This document shows, in pieces, positions 22,254-27,317 of a DNA stretch of 27,317 nucleotides. Position numbers and translations under genes: made by a program. Numbering within the stretch: the stretch's first letter is position 1; each line of letters opens with the position of its first letter. Origin of the DNA: Verrucomicrobia bacterium UBA3761 (GTDB lineage: Bacteria > Verrucomicrobiota > Kiritimatiellia > RFP12 > UBA1067); NCBI GenBank assembly GCA_002371135.1, contig DFGB01000024.1, positions 1-27,317 on the forward strand. Reading direction: 5' to 3'. A model generated the notes under the pieces. The model ran no database searches. It was not told the origin of the DNA and saw only the letters and a program-made list of their open reading frames with translations.

Positions 22254-22283
22254 ATTATAGCATAACTAAAGCGCTTCGCGCAA
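22254..22283 (-). promoter_or_regulatory. Promoter of nnrD and the NamZ-like gene
   Basis: Minus strand: TTGCGC at 22283-22278, an 18-bp spacer and TATAAT at 22259-22254 with an extended -10 (TGCTATAAT, the same nine bases as the rnf promoter). The -10 sits inside an imperfect palindrome, TATGC and GCATA around an AT-rich centre. The ATG at 22237 leaves a leader of roughly 10 nt. Confidence 0.75.
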
Positions 22284-22340
22284 GTAGAAAGTAGGAAGTA
22301 TGATTTGCGGAAAATTTGACAATGCGACGAGGGAAGCATC

Positions 22341-22394
22341 CTAGAAATTCTAGAACGTCTGGAACTTCTAGACAATCTAGAAGACCTAGACGCC
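22341..22394. repeat. Six tandem 9-nt CTAGA-N4 units
   Basis: CTAGA starts at 22341, 22350, 22368, 22377 and 22386, with CTGGA at 22359, so the step is exactly 9 nt through six units with a free four-base tail. TCTAGAA (22349-22355) and TTCTAGA (22366-22372) also form a stem. The last unit contains the stop codon of the rlmI-like gene (minus strand). A related 8-nt CTAGA-N3 array lies after rpoC. Confidence 0.88.
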
Positions 22395-23591
22395 CTCTTG
22401 CCTGTTCCCTCGCCCATGTTCCCTTAAAACGACGCCTTTGAGGTAACGGCCTTCGGGGAACGAAAGCGCGACGGGGTGGTCGAAGGGTTGGCCGGTGCGC
22501 TCGACGATCTGGAAATCGCGTTTGGCGTCGGTGGCGGCTTCAGCGAGGATGGTATCGAAAAATTCCGGAGTTATCGCGCCTGAGCAGGAGAACGTGGCAA
22601 GACGGCCGCCGGGACGCAAGAGTTTCATCGCAAGGAGGTTGATATCCTTGTAGCCGCGGGCGGCGCGCTCGATCTGGGATTTCGATTCGGCGAACTTCGG
22701 CGGGTCGAGGACGATGAGGTCGAACGTCCTTCCTGCATCGCGGCATAAGCGCAGATATTTGAACACATCGGCGCATTCGGACGTCACGATGGCCTCTACG
22801 CCATTGAGCGCGGCATTTCTGCGCGAAAGATCGACGGCCGCTTGCGAAGCATCTATCTGCAAAACCGACTTTGCGCAATTGAGAGCGGCGGCGATGCCAA
22901 AGCCGCCCGTGAAGGAAAAGCAGTTGAGGACGTCGCAGCCGGACGCAATCTTCGCCACAGCGGCTCTTGCATCGCGCTGGTCGAGATAGAAGCCTGTTTT
23001 ATGTCCGGCGCGAACGTCAATCAAAAGCCGCATGCCGTTTTCGACAATCTCGATTTCGCGAGGCGGCTCTTCTCCGGCGAGGATTTCGAGTCCGGGGGTG
23101 ACAGAGAGCCCTTCTTTGCCGCGGACCTCGGCATCGCATCGCGCCGCGACGCCGCGACAGCCTGGCAAGGCGTCCATCAGCGCCTTGGCGACAACATGCC
23201 GGAATCGTTCGGCAAAGGCGCTTGTCGGCTCGAGCACGACCCAACCGGCGTAGCAGTCGGCGACAAGGCCCGGGAGAAAGTCGTTCTCTGCATTGACGAG
23301 CCGCACTCCGGCGTTCGCCGCCATCTTGCCGCGCAACGCTACGGCCGCGCGAACCCGCGCAGCGATGAACTCCTCGTCAGGAACGACGTCCGGGGCGAAG
23401 GCGAGCATTCTTGCGCGAATCTGGCTCGCAGGCGAGAACGCGGCGTAGCCCAGCCTCTCGCCGCGCGAGGATTCGACAGCGACAATTTCCCCCGCATCGG
23501 CCTCGCCAACGGCAAGTGCGCCCGAGAAAATCCAGGGGTGGCGGCGGAGAACGCTCTTCTCGCGACCAGACTTGAGGACGACGGCTTTCAT
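22386..23591 (-). CDS. rlmI: RlmI-like 23S rRNA cytosine-C5 methyltransferase
   Basis: 401 aa. RlmI methylates C1962 of 23S rRNA in E. coli. It has an N-terminal PUA domain (about 1-75: VLKSGREKSVLRRHPWIFSG through GYAAFSPASQIRARML), a central beta domain, then a Rossmann methyltransferase core. HKTGFYLDQRDAR is the family signature near residue 215, followed by VLNCFSFTGGFGIAAALN (SAM site), VLQIDASQ, and FDLIVLDPPKFAESKSQ near 294. The catalytic Cys fits the CSG in TFSCSGAI near 335. Length is that of the family (about 396). It is downstream of iorA with an 88-bp gap that is mostly hairpin. The target position is inferred from the family. Confidence 0.9.
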   Translation of the reverse strand: MKAVVLKSGREKSVLRRHPWIFSGALAVGEADAGEIVAVESSRGERLGYAAFSPASQIRARMLAFAPDVVPDEEFIAARVRAAVALRGKMAANAGVRLVNAENDFLPGLVADCYAGWVVLEPTSAFAERFRHVVAKALMDALPGCRGVAARCDAEVRGKEGLSVTPGLEILAGEEPPREIEIVENGMRLLIDVRAGHKTGFYLDQRDARAAVAKIASGCDVLNCFSFTGGFGIAAALNCAKSVLQIDASQAAVDLSRRNAALNGVEAIVTSECADVFKYLRLCRDAGRTFDLIVLDPPKFAESKSQIERAARGYKDINLLAMKLLRPGGRLATFSCSGAITPEFFDTILAEAATDAKRDFQIVERTGQPFDHPVALSFPEGRYLKGVVLREHGRGNRQEGV

Positions 23592-23600
23592 GATTTATTT

Positions 23601-23682
23601 TGGCATTTAGCATTTTGCATTGCATTTTGCCATTTCATGTGAGATTCAACTGGCAAAATGCAATGCGAAATGCCGAATGTCA
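23601..23682 (-). repeat. 32-bp-arm hairpin of GCATTTT words after iorA
   Basis: The arms at 23601-23632 and 23651-23682 pair at 28 of 32 positions around an 18-nt loop. The left arm is made of GCATTTA, GCATTTT, GCATT, GCATTTT and GCCATTT words in series. The outer three bases of the right arm are the iorA stop codon on the minus strand. No T-run follows on the transcribed strand, so it is more likely a processing, stability or attenuation hairpin than a classical terminator. Confidence 0.9.
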
Positions 23683-25458
23683 GCGGACGCGCTTGATGGC
23701 GCCAAACTTGCAAACCTGAGAACACTGGATGCAGCCTGCGCATTGGGACGGGTCGATAACCATCTGGAATGCGCCGGGGCGAATCTCCTTGCCGCGCGTC
23801 ATGGCGGGGCAGCCCATCTTGAAGCAGGCGCCGCAGGCTTTGCACTTTTCCGCGTCGACTTCGCAAAGCCCGGCCTTCGTCAACTTGGCCGCGATGCGGC
23901 AAGGCGCGTAGGCGATTATGAGCGCACCTTCGTCGCCATCCATTGAGTCCTTCAACACGCGCTCCAATTCGCCAAGATCATCGGCGGAGACCTTGACGAC
24001 CTTCTTGTAGCCCATAGCGCGAGCAATATCGCCAATCTCAGTGACGGGAGCCGCGTCGCCGGCGAGTGTTTTGCCTGTGCCGGGGTTGTCCTGATGGCCG
24101 GTCATCGCAGTGATTCGATTGTCGAGAACGACGGTGGTGACTGGAGTGCCGTTGTAGAGGGCCGAGAGGATGCCAGTCATGCCAGAATGGAAGAACGTGG
24201 AATCGCCGAGTACGGCGCAGATGCGGTTCTTGAGGCCCGCCTTGCGCATGCCGGCGGCGTTGCCGATCGAAGCACCCATGCAAATCGTCGAATCCATCGC
24301 ATTGAGCGGAGGAAACGCGCCGAGTGTGTAGCAGCCGATGTCTCCCGTCACAGTCGCGCCGAGCTTCGAAAGCACGTAGAATACGCCGCGGTGGCCGCAG
24401 CCTGCGCACAGGACGGGCGGGCGGGTCGGGAGAGGCTCTTCCGGTGCGCCGGGCGCAATAGCCTCTGGCACGTCGCCGACGAGTTCGTGGCGAAGATTCT
24501 GGACGCGGTCGGCGTTCAACTCGAGCATGTTCAACTCGGTTTTGTGTTCGACGACTTCAAGCCCCATGGCGCGAATCTGCTCTTCAAGGAACGGGTCGAG
24601 CTCTTCGACGACGAGCACCTTGCCGACCTTGGAGGCGAAATCGCGAACAAGTTGCCTGGGAAGCGGATTCGTCCAGCCCAGCTTGAGAACTGGATATTCA
24701 GGGAATACCTCTTTGACATACTGGAACGCCACGGCGGATGTGACGATGCCAAAAACGCACTTGTCCGAAGATTCAGAGAAGCACGCCTTGTTCAGCGGCG
24801 AAGAACACGCGGCCTCCTCCATCGCGGCGGTACGCTTCTGCGCGGCAAGACGATGGCCGCGTGCGAACATCGGGACTGGAATAGTCTTCTGGATGTTCTT
24901 GACGTACGGGATTAGAGGATGCGGGGCGGGGTTGAAGTCGCCAAGGTCGACGAGCGTCGAGGAGTGGCTCGTGCGCGTCGTGAGGCGGATGATGGCGGGG
25001 ACTTGGAACTTCTCTGAAATCTCGAAGGCGGCGAGAGTGAAATCATACGCCTCCTGGGAATCCGCAGGCTCGAAAAGCGGAGCGCGGGCGAACTTCGCGA
25101 GGTTGCGGTTGTCTTGTTCGTTCTGCGAAGAATGCATGCCGGGGTCGTCGGCGGAGATGATCACCATGCCGCCTGTTGCGCCGACATAGGTGAAGGTCAT
25201 CAAAGGATCCATCGCGACGTTCAGTCCGACGTGTTTCATGGCGGTCAAAGCGCGTGCGCCGGCCATCGACGCGCCAATCGCAGTCTCCATGGCGACCTTC
25301 TCGTTGACGGCCCATTCGCACTTGACGGTATCTTTGAATTTGGCGATGTTTTCGAGAATCTCCGTCGATGGAGTCCCCGGATAGGCGCTGGCGACGATGC
25401 AGCCGGCCTGGGCGGCGGCATGCGCAACAGCCTCGTTCGCACTGAGCAACTTCTTCAT
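23680..25458 (-). CDS. iorA: Indolepyruvate:ferredoxin oxidoreductase, alpha subunit
   Basis: 592 aa. IorA with IorB oxidatively decarboxylates aryl pyruvates to acyl-CoA, reducing ferredoxin. The N-terminal pyruvate:ferredoxin-type domain shows SAYPGTPSTEILE and WAVNEKVAMETAIGASMAG, then MKHVGLNVAMDPLMT and ISADDPGMHSSQNEQDNR. The thiamine diphosphate domain shows CAGCGHRGVFYVLSKL, TGDIGCYTLGAFPPL and LGDSTFFHSGMTG. The C terminus carries two ferredoxin motifs, CKACGACFKMGCPAM and CAGCIQCSQVCKFGAI. Length is usual. AAGAAGGA about 8 bases before the ATG is the ribosome-binding site. No iorB is adjacent; rlmI follows. Reduced ferredoxin from this enzyme is a plausible substrate for the Rnf complex in the window. 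Confidence 0.94.
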   Translation of the reverse strand: MKKLLSANEAVAHAAAQAGCIVASAYPGTPSTEILENIAKFKDTVKCEWAVNEKVAMETAIGASMAGARALTAMKHVGLNVAMDPLMTFTYVGATGGMVIISADDPGMHSSQNEQDNRNLAKFARAPLFEPADSQEAYDFTLAAFEISEKFQVPAIIRLTTRTSHSSTLVDLGDFNPAPHPLIPYVKNIQKTIPVPMFARGHRLAAQKRTAAMEEAACSSPLNKACFSESSDKCVFGIVTSAVAFQYVKEVFPEYPVLKLGWTNPLPRQLVRDFASKVGKVLVVEELDPFLEEQIRAMGLEVVEHKTELNMLELNADRVQNLRHELVGDVPEAIAPGAPEEPLPTRPPVLCAGCGHRGVFYVLSKLGATVTGDIGCYTLGAFPPLNAMDSTICMGASIGNAAGMRKAGLKNRICAVLGDSTFFHSGMTGILSALYNGTPVTTVVLDNRITAMTGHQDNPGTGKTLAGDAAPVTEIGDIARAMGYKKVVKVSADDLGELERVLKDSMDGDEGALIIAYAPCRIAAKLTKAGLCEVDAEKCKACGACFKMGCPAMTRGKEIRPGAFQMVIDPSQCAGCIQCSQVCKFGAIKRVR

Positions 25459-25487
25459 TGTTTAGTCCTTCTTCTTAAATTTTACGT

Positions 25488-26561
25488 TCAGACGATAAGC
25501 ATGCAGTCGCCGTAGCTGAAGAACATGTAGTTGTTCTTGACGGCCATCGCATAGGCGCAAAGGACGCGCTGGCGTCCGGCGAGGGCGGAAACCATCATCA
25601 GCAATGTCGACTGCGGCAAATGGAAATTCGTGAGCATCGCGTCGGTGATTTTGAACTCGAACGGCGGATAGATGAAAATATCGCTTGCGCCTGTGCCGGC
25701 GACGATCTTGCCGTCGTTTGCGGCGGCGACTGTCTCCAGCGTACGCACGGTAGTCGAGCCGCAACATACGACGCGGCCGCCACGCGCCTTCGTGGCATTG
25801 ATCAAATCGGCCGCCTCGGGGGTGATTGTAAACGCCTCGAAATCCATCTGGTGGTCTTCGATATTCTCGGCCTTCACAGGGCGGAACGTGCCAGGGCCCA
25901 CGTGCAGCGTGACGGCGGTGCGCTTCACCCCTTTCGCATCAAGGGCGGCGAAAATCCCGGGCGTGAAATGGAGTCCGGCCGTCGGGGCTGCGACTGAGCC
26001 CACATGGCGGGCGTAGATAGTCTGGTATCTTTCGCGGTCGGCTTTCTCTTCTTCCGCCGTCCCTTCGCGCTTTACATACGGAGGAACGGGAGTGTGGCCG
26101 AATTCATCTAGAAGCTCCATCAGCGGGCGAGAAGATTCAAAGGCGACACGCCACATGCCAATCCCGCCAAGAGGTCTCACGAGACGGGCTGTCAGTTCGC
26201 CGTGCGGACCGAACGTCGCGACCTGCCCTTCTCTGCATTTCCTGCCCGAGCCGATGATCGAATTCCAGTGCACGCCATCGCATTGGCCACTCTCTTCAGG
26301 CGCGGCCGCGACAAGTAGAATCTCGACTTGGCCGTGCGTATCCGGCCACTCGCCTATCAAACGGGCAGGGAAGACTTTCGTATCGTTTACGACAAGCAAA
26401 TCGTCGGGCGTGAGATACTCGACGATGTCTGCAATATGACGATGCTCCAACACGCCTGAATCGCGATGGAGCACCATCATCTTTTCAGTCCCGCGCTTCT
26501 CGGCAGGATGCTGCGCGATAAGGCGCTCGGGAAGCGGGTACCAGAAAAGCGAAGTCTTCAT
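25488..26561 (-). CDS. queA: S-adenosylmethionine:tRNA ribosyltransferase-isomerase
   Basis: 357 aa, the normal length. QueA makes epoxyqueuosine in the tRNA wobble position, the penultimate queuosine step. It starts with FWYPLPERLIAQHPAEKRG, followed by VVNDTKVFPARL near residue 57. Further marks are HVGSVAAPTAGLHFT near 187, VTLHVGPGTFRPV near 219, CCGSTTVRTLE near 266 and MLTNFHLPQSTLLMMVSALAG near 310. It lies 122 bases after the rpoC end and 29 bases before iorA, so queA-iorA-rlmI may be one transcript. Confidence 0.95.
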   Translation of the reverse strand: MKTSLFWYPLPERLIAQHPAEKRGTEKMMVLHRDSGVLEHRHIADIVEYLTPDDLLVVNDTKVFPARLIGEWPDTHGQVEILLVAAAPEESGQCDGVHWNSIIGSGRKCREGQVATFGPHGELTARLVRPLGGIGMWRVAFESSRPLMELLDEFGHTPVPPYVKREGTAEEEKADRERYQTIYARHVGSVAAPTAGLHFTPGIFAALDAKGVKRTAVTLHVGPGTFRPVKAENIEDHQMDFEAFTITPEAADLINATKARGGRVVCCGSTTVRTLETVAAANDGKIVAGTGASDIFIYPPFEFKITDAMLTNFHLPQSTLLMMVSALAGRQRVLCAYAMAVKNNYMFFSYGDCMLIV

Positions 26562-26581
26562 GATATTAACAAGCAGGAAGG

Positions 26582-26675
26582 AGGATGCGGGAAGTAGGAG
26601 ATCTAGACTTCTAGGTCTCTAGATCTCTAGAAACTCCTACTTCGGCCGCGCGGAAGCACGGCCCTCCCGCATCCT
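26582..26675 (-). repeat. Branched hairpin with 8-nt CTAGA-N3 array after rpoC
   Basis: Perfect nested stems: outer AGGATGCGGGA / TCCCGCATCCT (26582-26592, 26665-26675), then AGTAGGAG / CTCCTACT (26593-26600, 26634-26641), then AGATCTAGA / TCTAGATCT (26599-26607, 26618-26626). A side stem GGCCG / CGGCC lies at 26644-26648 and 26659-26663. CTAGA or CTAGG words start at 26603, 26611, 26619 and 26627, exactly 8 nt apart. It is a strong candidate for the rpoC transcript end, though the minus strand shows no T-run. Confidence 0.88.
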
Positions 26676-26683
26676 GCGTTCTC

Positions 26684-27317
26684 TTACTCCAGCGGGTCGG
26701 CGTCGCCGGAGGCGCCGAAGGCCGTCTCGTCGGAGTTCACGAGGTCGAGACCGTCGACATCGCCGGAGTCGTCAGAAGCGCCGGCAAAGATCATCTTGTC
26801 GAGCGTATCTTCGCCGCCTTCATCGTCATCGGCGCCTTCGATCTCGCCATCGTCCTCGTCATCCTTGATAGAGCCCTTGGAAGGAAGCCCGTAGAGCTCT
26901 TCATGGCGGCGACGCTGCTCCTCGCGAAGCTTGTCCATCTCCTCGTCGGAAATGGTGTCGCAAAGCGGAACAAGCTTGAGGTAGCGATGGAGCGGGAAGC
27001 CTGTGCCGCCAGGAATGAGGTGACCGAGGATGACGTTCTCCTTGAAACCGCGCAGTTCGTCGACGCGTCCCATCGTGGACGCCTCGGTGAGGACGCGGGT
27101 CGTATCCTGGAAGGATGCGGCGGCAATGAAGGAATCCGTTTCGAGCGCGGCCTTGGTGATACCGAGGAGCGCAGGCTGCGCTTCGGCCGGACGGCGACCT
27201 TCGTCCATCATGCGCTGGTTCACCTTGAGGAACGTCTGGCGCGTGACAGTATCGCCCCAGAGGAAGTCGGTGTCGCCAGGGTTGGTGATCTTGACCTTGC
27301 GGAGCATCTGGCGGACG
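26684..27317 (-). CDS. rpoC: DNA-directed RNA polymerase subunit beta', C-terminal part
   Basis: Partial: the gene runs off the right edge, so only about the last 210 residues are seen; the first in-window codons read RQMLRKVKITNPGDTDFLWG without a real start. Family marks are QMLRKV, the segment around DGRRPAEAQPALLGITKAAL, SFIAAASFQDTTRVLTEA and GRVDELRGFKENVILGHLIP, which form the universally conserved C-terminal end of beta' near the omega and jaw regions. After the conserved part comes a tail of about 75 residues rich in Asp and Glu (KDDEDDGEIEGADDDEGGED), a lineage-specific acidic extension. The stop is TAA at 26684-26686. Confidence 0.97.
   Translation of the reverse strand, partial: VRQMLRKVKITNPGDTDFLWGDTVTRQTFLKVNQRMMDEGRRPAEAQPALLGITKAALETDSFIAAASFQDTTRVLTEASTMGRVDELRGFKENVILGHLIPGGTGFPLHRYLKLVPLCDTISDEEMDKLREEQRRRHEELYGLPSKGSIKDDEDDGEIEGADDDEGGEDTLDKMIFAGASDDSGDVDGLDLVNSDETAFGASGDADPLE

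Overview
This window is GC-rich, densely coded bacterial chromosome with 22 protein genes (one cut by the window edge) and two tRNA genes. The gene set fits an anaerobic or microaerophilic Gram-negative-type bacterium. It has a ferredoxin-linked Rnf complex, indolepyruvate:ferredoxin oxidoreductase, DapF, a periplasmic tail-specific protease, an EHG-type muramidase-family protein and a YejA-like solute-binding protein. No marker fixes the phylum. A PVC-type lineage (Verrucomicrobiota/Kiritimatiellota) is my impression only. I see no phage, transposase, CRISPR array or toxin-antitoxin locus.

Layout, plus strand: (1) positions 1-401 are non-coding and hold a decaying 22-bp tandem repeat just before an extended -10 promoter. 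(2) 402-3030 encode a family 5 solute-binding protein and an RlmI-type methyltransferase. (3) 3107-9293 are a tight unit: GT-C membrane glycosyltransferase, dxs, a NERD-domain membrane protein and a Prc/Tsp protease, partly joined by ATGA-type overlaps. (4) 9472-10275 is dapF. (5) 10338-16363 are rnfA, rnfB, rnfC, rnfD, rnfG, truB and ribF, behind a good sigma-70-like promoter. The slot where rnfE is expected is taken by truB. RibF makes FMN/FAD, and RnfD and RnfG carry FMN, so the grouping makes metabolic sense. (6) 16741-16917 hold tRNA-Ser(UGA) and tRNA-Arg(CCG).

Layout, minus strand: (7) 20084 down to 16968 is a four-gene overlapping unit: NSS-family Na+ symporter, ruvC, thiamine pyrophosphokinase and tatD. 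(8) 22237 to 20249 holds nnrD and a DUF1343/NamZ-like gene. (9) 27317 to 22386 holds the 3' part of rpoC, then queA, iorA (without iorB) and an rlmI-like gene. IorA would reduce ferredoxin, which Rnf could reoxidise while moving ions; the Na+ symporter could use an Na+ gradient. These links are inference.

The most unusual signal lies in the gaps. Eight intergenic spots (9301-9475, 10928-11035, 16352-16448, 16607-16678, 20095-20243, 22341-22394, 23601-23682, 26582-26675) carry arrays of short words. Most words repeat with a 7-9 nt period, often exactly 8, and in most spots they are arranged as long imperfect hairpins. Most begin at, in or just after a stop codon. Two of them share the same loop sequence although they lie in unrelated gene contexts and on opposite strands. 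This looks like a dispersed family of gene-end elements that no gene annotation explains.
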